Positions 50,066-62,512 of a DNA stretch of 64,000 nucleotides are shown piece after piece. The stretch lies in assembly GCA_013368445.1 (NCBI GenBank), contig JAACJO010000004.1, positions 1,736,001-1,800,000 on the forward strand, in the 5' to 3' direction. The stretch is from Leucocoprinus leucothites (Eukaryota > Basidiomycota > Agaricomycetes > Agaricales > Agaricaceae). The notes under the pieces were generated by a model that saw only the letters and a program-made list of their open reading frames with translations, searched no databases and was not told the origin of the DNA. The first letter of the stretch is position 1, and every line of letters starts with the position of its first letter. The position numbers were made by a program, and so were the translations under genes.

Positions 50066-51247
50066 CCATAGATCAAGATACCTGCTATACATTTGCGTCG
50101 GCCAGGCTAACCTACATCTTATGATGGGTTGGGTTACATTACGAGGCAGGTGTGGTTCGCCCGACAATGATGAGCTCACTTGCTTAACTTGAAGAGTGAG
50201 GCAAGTACGTACGAGGTTGGGGAATGTGGCAATCGGGATTCTTATATGATCACAGACTCAAATGTGTCTCGTCAAAGAGGGCAAATTGTAGAGGCGCGAC
50301 AACGCGCGCTATATTGGTAAGTATGTTCATTACATGTCTGCACAACGCCATCCTTGTTTGCCCCTGCTCTGTGAAGCGAGTGCACTGACACAGTCAAGGG
50401 CAGAGGAAGCCCCAGGGGCACCGAATGGCCATAGAGGATCCTCAACTGTCGCTCCAACCTGGAATGTCGAACTTGAGAGACTGAGATGATCGGAGATGTT
50501 TTTGGCCCATGTTTGTTGATGCATTGAGAATTGTTTGCAAGGATACTACATTTGAATAACTCGACTTACGCTCCATATATTGGTATAGTTATTTGTAGTG
50601 AAGCGGAGGTGACGATTAGGCTTGTTACCAACTACATCGTGTTGATTAGCACAAGACCACTGTATTCAGTAAGAGCTACACACTCTCGAGCAAAACAAGC
50701 TGGTCGCTTCCCAGGTTTGCCTTAGCGGCTTTTGCCATGGCTTGGGCATCTTGGAAATTAAGGTCTTGTAGGTCCTGCAAATACAAGTAACTTTGTTAAT
50801 CTCGTATTCGCCGGATGCACTTATAGTCCTCACCAAGTTCATGGTAACCTTGGTTCCCTGTAGCAATAACTTCACGGAATCCCAGAATCCAGGGTCGATC
50901 GTTGTGTTTTGGAGAGCACCCGCACATGATCGTCAAGAAAGTTCAATAAGCTCACATTTAGAACCGGATCCCAGTAGATCAAGCCTGCAGTAATCCGCCA
51001 GTTCGATTTTCCACAGGAGCACCAGCCCCAATTTTCAGATTATCGAGAAGCCTCCTCGCCAAAGTGTTTGGTTCACTAGTGTTCCCAACGGAGTCTTCAA
51101 AAAAGTTGTCTCAATACTGAGAAATTGCTAGTGCTGGATCCAGAAAGTGTGATGCATCGGAGCGTTGGTTAATTTGAGAACTGATAAGTTTGCATAGGCA
51201 TTCTAGAGGCCACACAGAACGAGAAGTGCGACTTGAACTGAACACAT
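50066..51247 (-). pseudogene. Inverted 5'-half copy of the GH79 gene
   Basis: Reverse-complement match to about 59874-61063 of the intact GH79 gene. It covers the signal peptide, the first catalytic half and introns 1-6, and breaks off near the start of exon 7, before the nucleophile exon. Early in the reading frame a CAG codon of the intact gene is TAG here (about 51204-51210), so translation would stop within the signal peptide. The promoter flank is also copied (to about 51575-51600). The 3' half is missing; the block joins directly to the dehydrogenase relic at 50064-50066. Confidence 0.88.
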
Positions 51248-51808
51248 GGCGAATGTTCGTCGATCAAGTCGAGACCAACACGTCGTACTTTTAAGTCAGT
51301 CAAAACATCATGTTCAGTGGGCATCTGAGGTCACATGCAGAGAGCTTCTCCACTTCAAACATGGGGGTTTCGAAATAGAAAATGAACGCAGTAAACGCGC
51401 TTTATTTCTCCTGACCTCGACGATGTGAGGTGGGGATAGCGGCCCGGGAAGGGCACCAGTCTCCGCCAATCCAAGCGAAGAAGGCAGCTGCCAGCCGTTA
51501 CTTGGACTTTCGTACCCCCTAAGCGAATCAAGGAATGGGAGAAGGCTGATGGTAGCCTCTTCACTGATCACCATTGCTCGTAGTTTCCGAGTTCTCCTGA
51601 GCCCTCCGCCCAGCGCTGAGTATTGGGCATCTACCAGTCACGTGTCATGACCATGCAAGGCGGTTGAGTTCTGTGCCACCAGCACTAGTACGAATGATGA
51701 CTGACGCTAGAGCTGCCTTGATCGTCCCGTGTGCTGGACCAACGCTGTATGCCCCACCATTCAAGCTTTATGCTCCCAAAAAGCACTCTCTGTTCCGTCC
51801 CGCTAGGC

Positions 51809-54657
51809 ATGATATCGCTCGCCTCGCTCTTGCGCCGAAATAAACGACTGAACACCCTTCTCATATGTCTACTTCTTTATGGTGGTATTCGTACCTTCAT
51901 ACCTGTGGACTTAAGATCTTTTCAGAAGCTCTCCATTCTCAATAAGTATCCTACTTACAAATCAATCTTTCGAATCATTCGCCAAGCTTTACTGGCAGCT
52001 CCTTCCTGTCCCTCCTCGTTTCGGCCCACTCCAGGGGTTAAACCACATATCCCAACATGCTCAAGTTTACCTCAGGCTACATCCCCCAGTAATTCACCTC
52101 AGCGGACTAGTGTGCAACAGCCACAAGGTTACCCAACCAAGGCGAGCCTGGATGATCCCGCAGGTGTCCCACAGGACTCTTTCACCAACGGAGGTATAAC
52201 GCAAGCCAAACTCTCAAATGAATCAAACACAGCTTCCTCAAGTAGCTCAGCCGACCTTTTCGAGTGGGATCCGCCGGTAAACTATTTCATAAGACATTAT
52301 CCGTCCTGCTGTAATAACGCTTTCCAGGAACCTTTTGAGTCAATACATCCAATCTCTGCAGCACAGCTTGTCCCTCGGCGGTGGCCCATCTCTCGGACGT
52401 GAGCAGCTTCTTGCAACGGTGACATGCCCTATCCCTCAATCTCTGTACAGAGAACCTCCGGATGTTTCAAATCCATATACTCATCCCGAAATGATGTCAG
52501 TTATACATTCATTCTGGTGATTGCAAACTGAAGTTAGCTTTGAGACCTCAAAACGCGTCGATTGGTTATATCCCCCCCTACATCGTGAACTTTACCCCGT
52601 AAGGACTATCTTTAGGTGACAGTCATGCCAAAAACTCACTTGAGAACGAAAGCGACAAAAACCCACCGGGGTGGATCACTTACACACATCCTCAGGGCTC
52701 GCTGTACTACTACCACCAGGAAAAGGTGAGGTCAACTCCACCCCAGACCCGGTCAGCTTCTCATCATTACTATACTCCATAGAATGCCATGACAAGTGCA
52801 AACATCCTCGACGCAGAGAACTATAGGATCATAACCGAAACGATGAATCAACTTTTCCAAAAGCTGAAGCATGACGGTATCGAGACTCCCCCGGATACAC
52901 AACTTGTTCTTGATATGAGATGGGACAAGCATGTCATTGGCTACTATTTTGCTACTCTGCAAGGAAGGTGTTTGTTCTGGGCAGAAGGGAAGCGTGTCAT
53001 GCCGCTTTTTAAGCGCGTTGCGCACGTGTGGTCACATTCACACATCAGTTCGTCAGTCGTTTTTATCTCTTGACTTCTCCTGATTCATGCATGACAGGAC
53101 ATTTGATGGAGGCAGAATTCTGGTATGTTCCCGGCGTATTGTATGTGCGTAGAATAATTTGTTCTTCGTCCCATTTTGGGGGAATCCTCACTCACTCACC
53201 CTTTTCTCTAGAAGGGCTATCATAGTTATAACTGTATAGGGTGCACTTTCAATACTTTCCTCACGTTCAAATTCTCCCTCAGCATATCGTTCGAGAGATA
53301 AAGGGATTTCTGCTGTTTACTTGCAATGGTGAGATTCTACGGTCGATCCTGGCATCCCTGAATGACACCGAATAGACCAATTGTTCAACGCCAATACAAC
53401 CTCCGAATACAGCACTGACGAAGTAGACAAAGCATTGAGCATCGTCAACTCAATCCCTCAAGAATTCATTGGCACTCGAAGGAGCTCAGACAATGAAGTC
53501 GGATTCTTCATGTATATCGCAGGTGAGCCGGACGAGTATACTTTCCTCCTCGCCAGCTGAGACACACAACTAGGCAATATTATGTCACTCAATGGCAAGT
53601 TCCAATTGGAATTCTTGCATATACGCTATTAACACGACTGTAATCTAGCTCTTCATAGGTTCGACAATCATCATGGGCAACCCAATGCACGATGGCACCG
53701 CGATGATTTCCTTTACGACGACTCAGAAGACCTACCCCGGACGCGATTCATACAGCTTGTCTCTCCCCTCCTTTTCTATACCCCCGAGACATACTATCAG
53801 TCCCTCTGCAATATAATGAACGATGGGAATGTTTTCTTTGAGGCCTGGAGGACATTCGTTGTAGAACTTCACCAAGAATGGAACCAGCTAACTGTCATCG
53901 TGAGTTGTATATCCTGGTATTCCTCGGCCCGAGTTTGGTTGCTGACTCTATGAAAAGGCAACCGTGATATTAGCAACCAACGTGGCATTCCTTGCGATAC
54001 CGAGTATCGATAATGGGGACCACCCAGATCTTCGTTCCGCCGCTCAAATTTGTAGCTACCTCTCAATTGTGTTTAGTGTTTGCAGTATACTCCTTGGACA
54101 GCTGTTCTCTCGGTACCATCGCATCAAAGGTTGGGAACGCTTTGATGAACGGGTAAATCCTGTCAACCAGTCTTGTCGTCATTTTACCTGACAATCATTT
54201 AAATGACAGATAACTGATAACTATGACATGCTCATGGATATCGGATGTAGCAAGCTGGCAGTGATGTACAGCCTACCCTACGCACTTCTCAGTTGGTCGT
54301 GAGTTGTACTTTCTTCAGCAAAGCAGTTGACGCATTGACACATCACCTATATTTCTCAGCCTCATTGCATTCCTCGTCGCCTTCCTTGTTATGTGCTTCA
54401 ATGGCACACGCGAAGTTGTCCGGCTTTTCGTTGGTATCCCTTCGGCCGTATTCTTATTTGTGATGGTGTATTGTGTATACAAGATGCGAGCCAATGATGA
54501 GGAGAGATCCGAAAGTCCCTTGGTCAGGTCGTACGAGAAATTGAGACAGGTGTATTGGCTCTATACCAGGCGGCGCTCTTGGAGAAGAGAATCCACTGAG
54601 TTCGACGAGATGCCGAATCCACAGACTCCATCTATCCCTCAAACGCCCAATGTCTGA
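51809..54657 (+). CDS. WW-like membrane protein, copy B
   Basis: Same exon order as copy A. The first exon is open from 51809 through the linker to a splice site near 52275 and begins MISLASLLRRNKRLNTLLIC. A Ser/Asn/Pro-rich linker follows. The WW-like motif PPGWITYTHPQGSLYYYHQ lies near 52670-52725 and misses the second Trp of a true WW domain, having Tyr instead. The next exons (from about 52783) encode FLLFTCN, LSIVNSIPQEFIGTRR and the soluble domain, then three membrane segments and a basic, Pro-ending tail. The intron after SLN starts at GCAAGT near 53594. Joints between 52275 and 52615 could not be settled. Likely an integral membrane protein with a cytosolic WW-like module. Confidence 0.7.
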
Positions 54658-54996
54658 TGTACAATGGTTCATGTTGCTCCCATATCTATGATACTGTTTT
54701 TTACGCTGTCTTGTATCTCAGACAATTAGCTTAGTCTCCGCGAAACTCTTGTATTCCTGGTACGACCGTAGCGATGTACACTAGTGACCGAAAGCCACTG
54801 GGTTGAATATTTTCTAACACTTAAATGACCGCATGACTCCTTCAACAAGGCTTCTCAAATTCTTCAGAATACAAATATATAACAACATGTGTAAATGAAA
54901 TTTAAGTAGAGCCATATATACTAGGTATGTAGATGATAGCATACAGAAATACCGCTTCGGGTAACGAGGCACCGTTGGGCCTTTCTGGCCACCCGC

Positions 54997-57391
54997 CTAA
55001 AGACGTACATCCCTAGGCATTGCCCTCAGAGCTTGACGAACACCAAGGTCAGCCAAGACGTCTTCGGCTCCTCCGAGGAGCGCATCGAACGCAATCGTGC
55101 GATGATACTTAGTGCAGTACGTCAGTCGAGGTCTCAAAAGTCTGCTGGACGTCCTTACGTGTTCAATGTACTTGCCCATCCCAGTCTGGGTAATACCACG
55201 GCCACCGAAGATTTGGACAGCGTCACGAGCGGTATCCTGCGCACAGGAAGTTGAATAGCTCTTGAGGAAAGCAATCTGACCAGCAAGCTTGTTGGCTTGT
55301 TGTCTATATGACTTTACAGTCAAGTCAGCAACGTATAGTATCGTCTCTTGAGAAATCTAACAAACCATGTTGCACATCTGGTAGGTGATGTTCTCCAGCC
55401 AGTTCTGGGCACTCTCAGCGCGGGAAATCATTCCTGCGAGTTTGGAACGAATGACAGCTTGAGAGTGCAGAGGTTTGCCAAAGACTTTGCGCTGTGTCGT
55501 CCATCTGGGATCTTAGGTCAGCATTGTACATCAGCTAGGAGCTTGAGAGGACGCACTTCAAACATTCCTCGACTGGTAACAAGTTAGGACACGGTGATTT
55601 GATAGGAAGAAATGGTGAAACTCACTGATACCACGCTGACTTCTGGCAGAAGCACAACACATAACCCATCGCTCGTGATTGAAGTTACTGTCATGCGGGG
55701 TCAGCCTTCCGCACAAGATTTTTGTAGCGCTAGCTTACCTGAGGATGACGAAGATACCTCCACCTTCTTCACCAAGGGTGTTCTCTACGGGCACCTTGAC
55801 ATTGTCAAAGGTGATGTAAGCAGTGCCAGCTGTCGTCGAGTAACTTGTCTTGATCTGCTTGGTCTCCACGCCAGGTCCTCGCTCGACTAGGATGACAGTG
55901 AAGCCATCTTCAGTTTTGCAGCCGACTGTGAAGTAGTCCGCGAAACTGCAGATGAATGTAAGGCCCGAAAATTTGACTAAGATATACATTAATAACTTAC
56001 GTTCCGTTGGTAATCCATTTCTTGTTACCTGGAGAACGGGTCATGAGTTAGATGAAAATAAAAAGACCGAGGAGCCGTGTACCATTGATGATCCAGTGTT
56101 TGCCATCCTCGGTTTTCACAGCAGTGGTCTGGAGGCCCATGACATCACTACCAGCGAATGCCTCAGAGATGGCAAGGCAGATGAACTTCTTTCCTGCAAA
56201 GATATCAGGAACAATACGGGCTTTGAGCTCTTCACTGCCAAAGTTGAGGACGGGAGGAAGACCGATGACTTTTCCACCGAGAAGACCTGGGAGAATATAT
56301 GAGCTCGAGCCTCCTCTGCGGATAAGTCAACTCACCATCACCATAGCCACGCAAACTGGCACGAGCAAATTCTTGCGTGATGATAAGCTTAAGAAAAGTT
56401 CAATCACGAGAAGGGTCTGGTAATTCAGTAAAACGTACCTCATGGAAATAGTCAAACTCTTCAGGCTTAACCAATCCTCCCATCAGTGTACGACCTTTCA
56501 AGTGTTTTCCGGGTCCCAGACGCATTGCGTGCAATTCAAGCTCTCTGTAAACCCTGTATGAGTATCATAATTCCCGAAATCTTGATGGATAGAACATACG
56601 CCATTTTATCAATGACACTCTGAGAGGGTCTCTTGCCATCGGCTTCCCTGGCCTGGTTTGACGTCGATTCCCTCTTATATATAAACAGATACAGAAACGG
56701 ACTCACAATAGCATCTGGATAAACGACTGTATCAAAGAACTTGCGAACCTCCTTCTGGAATGCACGATGATTCTGGCGACAGACAGCTCATGAGTACATA
56801 GGTGCAAGAGGATAGGCTGCAGAGCACTAACATCGTTGAAATACGGGCTATGATATCCGTCTGCCAACCATGTTGGTTCAGCATAGGGAACCTTGCTGAC
56901 AGTTCCAGGAATTCTCCACCGGATGACACTCTGCTCTCCGGCAATGGTACCAATCTTCAGCCGCTTGTACTGGCTTTGTTCTAGGACTTCATGTCGGTGG
57001 AGACTGTAGAACGCTTCAGTTGCGTCTTGGCCAACTGTTAGAAGTGATGAAGCAACTTGTTAACCGCTTATGATAAAAATGCAGGGCTGGAAATCTCTCT
57101 TACCAATGTCAGGATCCAGGAGGACGGAGAGGCCTCCGGGATGGAAACGCTTGAACCGAGAGATATCGTAGACATTTGCGTCGATGATGATCCACTATAG
57201 AGGAAGAGAGGGGTTCTCGTTGAGTTTGGACTAGATATCGGACCAAAAAGCTCGTATATTCACCAGGTCTTCATCGGTGTTATGCTAACTCGCCAACTCG
57301 GGTTAGTTAATCAGCCCAGAGACGTGGACTGATCTTCACGCACTTTCGCGACTTCTTCGCGGGTCAGCTGTCTGAGTTCTTGAGTGGCCAT
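54997..57391 (-). CDS. Cytochrome b5-acyl-CoA dehydrogenase fusion (copy 1)
   Basis: Sixteen exons join in phase to 519 residues. They begin 57391-57344, 57284-57264, 57194-57104, 57034-56832 and end 55311-55159, 55107-54997. Residues about 8-75 are a cytochrome b5 heme domain with RFHPGG and the second histidine in LHRHEVL. Acyl-CoA dehydrogenase domains follow, with ISEAFAGSDVMGLQTTA and NKKWITNGTFADYF in the FAD and substrate region, GTAYITFDNVKVP, NFNHERW and QIFGGRGITQTGMGKY. The enzyme should introduce a 2,3-double bond in an acyl-CoA using FAD, with the b5 domain as a built-in electron acceptor. Two exons are tiny (21 and 16 nt). The C terminus RDVRL is not a standard peroxisomal signal. 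Confidence 0.93.
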
Positions 57392-57740
57392 TATAGATAT
57401 GGGCTAGAGGTGAGGGAGACGGAGTTCGGAGGTCCAAAATTGTGACAAGATGAAAGGGTTAAGAGAGGGTAGACAAATGCATGTGATAAAACATATTTGA
57501 TGAATTGACCAGAACTGCCATGACACAATCGCTCTCATCATTATCATCTGAACATCTTCCCCACGCAACTATCCCCGCCCCTGGATTTCGACTTGGGGCT
57601 CTGAAGCTTCATTGACACCGCCAATGCATTACTATGAGGTGTAGCATGATTTTCCAATGAGCATTATTTCTCATGAGTGGATTTTACGCGGGATTTAATA
57701 AAATACCCGTCTCGTTTCTCAGTGAATTGATAATAATAAG
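57392..57740. other. Intergenic, promoter of the dehydrogenase
   Basis: The first 110 bp are shared with the left duplication. The rest is unique. No gene is seen. Confidence 0.5.
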
Positions 57741-59359
57741 TTACAATTTGACATTTACACGTGCAGATTTCCGTGCTTCTTCCCCAAGGGCACCATCAAG
57801 CAGAAGCTGCCTGATTTCCTTATCGCTTAAACCGGTTTCTCTGAGCACTGCTTCCGTGTGCAGGCCGGGTTCGAGGATGATATTCCCAAAACTCGTGGAT
57901 TGCTGAGAGGCTTGGGAGGATTGGTCCATATCTTGTCGAATAACACGAGGATGGAATTCAGGAAAAGGCGAGCCTTGAGCTGCTGCTGCTTCTTTGGGGG
58001 TCAGCACAGGAACCGCGCATGCGTCTGTCCCTGGAAGTTGGGAGAACATAAGATATTAAAAAAGTGAACGAAGGAAAGGAATAGTGCCACATACCATGGA
58101 AGACTTTCCCCCAATATTCCCGCGTGTCTGTCAGAAAACCTTTTGCGAAATAGGCTCTCATTCTAGGCCATTCGCTCTTGTTAGCTTGCAAATCGGGTGT
58201 CGGCCGCCAACCGTTTTCGAACTCGAAATTCTTAGGAAGCGCCGCGCTGAATCCCTCAATGAACGCTTTGAAGAACTGGGGTTCTAGACACCCCACAGTC
58301 ATAAAACCCCCACATTTACACTCGTATGTGTTGTAGAATGGTGCACCACCATCTAGCGTATTGGTCCCGGGTTTCCCTTTTCCGAGAATATGTGATGTCG
58401 GGAGAATAGAGTGAAGCAACGGAAATGTTGAGACATATCGGGCTCCTGTAACCTGGTGAACGAGAGCAAGTAAGCTAGGGCATGCATGCTATGCAATGAG
58501 CGGACTTGCCATATCGGCATTGACTACTTGTCCCCGGCCGCTTCTTCCGCGCTCAATTAAAGCCAGTAGAATGCCAGCCGCACACATAAGTCCACCTCCG
58601 GCGAAATCTGCGAGAATATTCATAGGAAAAGTCGGTGCTCCTGATGGTCCAGGAGGCATCATCTGCGTGAAACAATCAGTTTGTCTGCGCGTGGAAAGGG
58701 GAATAGAACGCGTACGGCGAGAGCACCTGTAAGAGCAATATAATTTAAATCATGGCCTGAGGTGCTTTTAGTTATGTTCAAGAGCTCCGCAGCTATATGT
58801 TCTCACCGGCCATGTCCTTGCGAGGGCCTAGCGAAAGGAGAAATTTAGTAGGTCATTGAGGTATACATTCGCCGAAAAGAGAAAAATACCTGTTCTCGGG
58901 AATCTACCGAGCAGAAGCGGAAGTCAGCTCAACTCGTTTTTGTCGACAGTTCTCCGACTACGTACCCCGCAATCCGGGCATAAACCAACTTCTCGTTCAA
59001 TCCCTTCGTCTTCCCATCTCCAAGGAATACATCTGGTCCTAGACCAAGCTTCTCCATGACCCCAGGACGAAACGGATCAATAAGCACATCCGCGGAAGCA
59101 ATCAATGTTCTCAAAAAGTCTCTTCCGCTGGGTACCTTGGAGTTGATGGCTAGGGATCGTTTGCCGCGAGTGAGGACATCGGTAGATAATGTATTGGGCC
59201 TGTCGATCCTTATGACGCTAGCTCCGTTGTCTGCGAGAATCAACCCAGCGAAGGGGCCGGGTGCTAGGCCAGCAAACTAAGCGAGGCTTGTCAGTGCACA
59301 GCTTGGGTCAGTATAAATACGGCACGTACTTCAATGACTTTAAACCCCGTGAGTGCCAT
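57741..59359 (-). CDS. Alpha-methylacyl-CoA racemase-like, CoA-transferase family III
   Basis: Eight exons: 59359-59330, 59276-58966, 58903-58890, 58827-58807, 58756-58716, 58662-58510, 58452-58095 and 58030-57741. They give 405 residues in phase. The N terminus [21 protein letters not shown] and the CoA-binding stretch [18 protein letters not shown] are typical of the CaiB/BaiF fold. The racemase pair is present: His127 in [12 protein letters not shown] and Asp158 in [10 protein letters not shown], matching His126/Asp156 of the mycobacterial racemase. The enzyme would epimerise 2-methylacyl-CoA so that branched chains can enter beta-oxidation. Two exons are 14 and 21 nt, and the intron 58509-58453 starts GCAAGT. 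C-terminal VKL is only a weak peroxisomal signal. Confidence 0.93.
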
Positions 59360-59873
59360 GAAAGTCTTACTCGAGAGCGCTCATAACGAGGGGAGGGTTA
59401 GGACGGTTATGCAGAATACCGAAGTAACCCGTTTGATGGCATTTGCGGGAAGATGTACTCGTGACTCCATGTCGTACTTTCAGCTGCCACTGCTTAGCGC
59501 AGGCTTCACGGGAACTTAGGAAACCACGGACGATGGTGATCGGCGAAGGAGCTGCCATCAGAGTTCTCGAGTCGCTTAGAGGTACGAAGGTGTTTTGAAG
59601 ACTAAGAAACGAGTGTCAGATGCTCGGACTGGTGGAGACAAGACGGCCGCAAGGGTGGTTAGCGAGAACGGTCGTACCGGGCCGCTATCACCACACGTCG
59701 TTGAGGTCACGAGAACTCATATAGGCGCGTTTACTGCGTTCTTTTTCCACTTCTTCCCAGGTGTGAAGTGGAGAAGCTCTCTGTATATGACCTCAGGTGC
59801 CCACTGAACACGATGTTTTGACCGACTTAAAAGTACAACGTGTTGGTCTCGACTTGATCGACGAATATTCGCC
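59360..59873. promoter_or_regulatory. Bidirectional promoter, racemase / GH79
   Basis: 514 bp between divergent start codons. The right two-thirds (about 59525-59873) recur in inverted form at about 51248-51600, beside the GH79 relic, so the GH79 promoter was copied with its gene. No gene is seen. Confidence 0.55.
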
Positions 59874-61063
59874 ATGCGTTCAACTCAAGTCGCACTTCTC
59901 GTTCTTTGTGGCCTCCAGAACGTCTATGCAAACTTATCAGTTCTCAAATTGACCAACGCTCCAATATTGCCACCAGATGCATCACACTTTCTGGATCCAG
60001 CACTAGGAAGTTTCAGTATTGAAACGGCCTTTTTTGAAGAGTTCGTTGGGAACACCAGTGAACCAAACACTTTAACGAGGAGGCTCCTTGATAATTTGAA
60101 AACGAGGACTGGTGTTCCTGTGGAAATTCGCATTGGCGGGATTACTGCAGATTCAACATACTGGGATCCGAATCTGAATGTGAGCTTATCGAACTTTATT
60201 GATGATGCGGGTGCTCTACAAAACACGACGATCGGCCCCGGATTCTGGAATTCCGTGAAGCTGTTACCACAGGGAACCAAGGTCACCATGAACTTGGTGA
60301 GGACTATAAGTGCATCCAGTGGTTACGTGATTAACAAAGCTGTTTTGTGTTTGCAGGATCTACAAGACCTTGATTTCCAAGGTGCACTGGCCATGGCAAA
60401 GGCTGCAGAGGCGGGCCTTGGAAGCGGCCAGCTCGTTTTATTCGAGAGTGCGTAGCCCTCAGTGAATATAGTAGTCTTGTACTGATGAACATGATATAGT
60501 TGGTAACGAGCCCGATCATTACCTCCGCTTCACTGCAAACAATTATACCAGTATATGGGGCGTAAGTCAAGCCATTCGAGCATAGCACGCTCGCAAACAA
60601 CTCTCAATGTATCAATAGACATGGGCCAAAAACATTTCCGATAATCTCAGACTCTCAAGTCCGACATTCCAGGTTGGAGCGACAGTCGAGGATCCTCTAT
60701 GGCCTTTCAATGCCCCTGGGGCTTCCTCTGCCCTTGATTGTGTCAGCGCACTCGCCGCTGGTGCAAACAAGGACGGCGTTGTGAAGACGTGCAGTGAACA
60801 TACTTATCAATATAGCGTGAGTTATTGAGCCTCCACAATTTGCCCTCTTTGACGGGACATACCACAGGTATGTGATCCTCCAAGAATCCCGATTGCCACA
60901 TTACCCAACCTCGTACGTACTTTCCCCACTCTTCGAGTTAAGCAAGTAAGCTCATTATTGTTAGGTGAATCACACCCGCCTTGCAATGTAACCTAGCCCA
61001 TTCTAAGATGTAGGTTAGCCTGACTGACACAAACGCATGGCAGGTATCTTGATTTATGGCAAC
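59525..61063. repeat. Source segment of the inverted GH79 duplication
   Basis: Reverse-complement match to about 50066-51600, covering promoter and 5' half of the GH79 gene. Exact ends are estimates by eye. Confidence 0.8.
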
Positions 61064-62095
61064 CTCGCATTCACGCTGTACGGGATCAACTGGGGCCGCA
61101 TTCATTCATGATTGGTAGGGTCCTTGTCGCAAACGATTCCTGAGTCTCCTCGCTAACTTTTCGCTGGAGGTGAATACAATTCGGTCTCGTGCTCGGGCAA
61201 AGATGGGGTTAGCAATACTTTCGGACAGGCTCTCTGGCTGGTAAGTTTTGTCGCTGAATGTTTTGATGCAACATCAATTGATGTAACCACTTAGTTGGAT
61301 ACAACACTTTATGCAGCTTCAATAAACATCACGAGGTATGTTTCCTCGATTACGGCGTAAACTGAGTACTAATGGAATGCTAGGCTGTATCTTCATCAAG
61401 GTGGACCTCTTGCCCTACAAAGTCAAACGCAATTAAATCATGGCGGTAAGTCCCCGCGTAGCCAAAAGAAGTTGAGACATCCTGACTTCTTGTTACAGGT
61501 TTGAGTTTCTACGACATGTGGTACGTGACCCGGCAACCTTCAGTCTGCGACTAGCAAACCTTTCCCTCTTGACAGGTACCCAGTTCAGAATATTAACGGC
61601 CCGATCAAGGTTTTCCCTAGCTATGCGACGTACCTCTTCATCACAGAAACGCTTGGTCACTCTAAAACACTCCAAATTTCCAACCTTTATCCTGGCAGAC
61701 AAGCAAACGGATCTAGCATTACCACCGCAATGGGTGACCAATCTTCTGGCCAGCTTGTGGCATACGGCTTTTGGGATACCGCTGACCGATCAACACACGG
61801 CTTCCCCATAAAACTCGCACTTTTGAATATGGAGATATACAACCGGACCCAAGCGGATACTACCCCTCGACCGAGCTCAACGTTTGATATCTCCGGATTG
61901 CTTCAGGACAAGAATCAAGTAGTCAGAGTCAGAAGGCTACAAGCTCCTGGAGCAGATGTTCAGGATGCGAACGTCACCACTTGGGCTGGGCAGACATTCG
62001 AGGATGGTAACGCGCATGGACAACTTGTTGAGGAGCAGGTGAGGGGTGGAAAGATTGCGGTGAAAGCTTCTGAAGCTGCATTGGTGTTCTTGTGA
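59874..62095 (+). CDS. GH79 beta-glucuronidase-type glycoside hydrolase, secreted
   Basis: Twelve exons: 59874-60296, 60357-60447, 60500-60561, 60619-60816, 60868-60912, 60965-60987, 61044-61114, 61170-61240, 61295-61335, 61384-61445, 61499-61520 and 61576-62095. They encode 542 residues. A signal peptide MRSTQVALLVLCGLQNVYA starts the protein. The acid/base Glu175 sits in IGNEPDHY and the nucleophile Glu306 in MIGEYNSVSCSGKDGVSN, both standard for GH79, followed by the family C-terminal beta domain. GH79 enzymes remove glucuronic or 4-O-methylglucuronic acid from arabinogalactan proteins and related glycans. Several N-glycosylation sites (NTS, NTT, NYT) are visible. Splicing is in phase throughout. 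Confidence 0.95.
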
Positions 62096-62512
62096 TCTTA
62101 TTTGCACTATGTGAACGATATAAGGGGATGTAACCAGCTGCACATGTACTTAGCGCTCGCTCGAGTAGATCCTCTGACAGTACTTATGTAGCGTGATTCT
62201 AAATTTCTGATAGGACCCGCTCAGGCACATTATTAGGCCGTTGCCAAAAGAATACTTTCATCAACCGTAAAGCAATTCTGGACAGGGGAAGAGACGAGAA
62301 GGCTCAGAACATGTGATTTCGTGTCAGGAAATTGATGGCCTCCGGTAATACCCTTGATATCCCTTGACCGGTGTTTGGCGTTTCGATCGACCAGCGCCAG
62401 CGCTCGCCGCCCGGCTCCTTTAAATATGTATGCATTGGAGTTCTCGCCTGTGTATCAACGACCACATCATCGTTTTTTGCCAATCTAGCTCCCGCCGCTG
62501 TCTCATTCAGCC
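62096..62512. other. Intergenic between GH79 and dehydrogenase copy 2
   Basis: 3' flank of GH79 and promoter of the next gene. TTTAAATA occurs about 90 bp before the start codon at 62513. No gene is seen. Confidence 0.5.

Larger units (their letters stand above)
51637..57505. repeat. Direct duplication, right (more complete) copy
   Basis: Counterpart of 46023-50064. It holds the full WW-like gene and the full dehydrogenase with its promoter. It is longer because the left copy lost about 1.8 kb of the dehydrogenase. Shared upstream sequence extends to about 57505. Confidence 0.88.

Noticed and set aside
59367..59558. Minus-strand frame upstream of the racemase
   Set aside because: It falls in the leader of the racemase and partly in the copied GH79 promoter; not conserved in the inverted copy.
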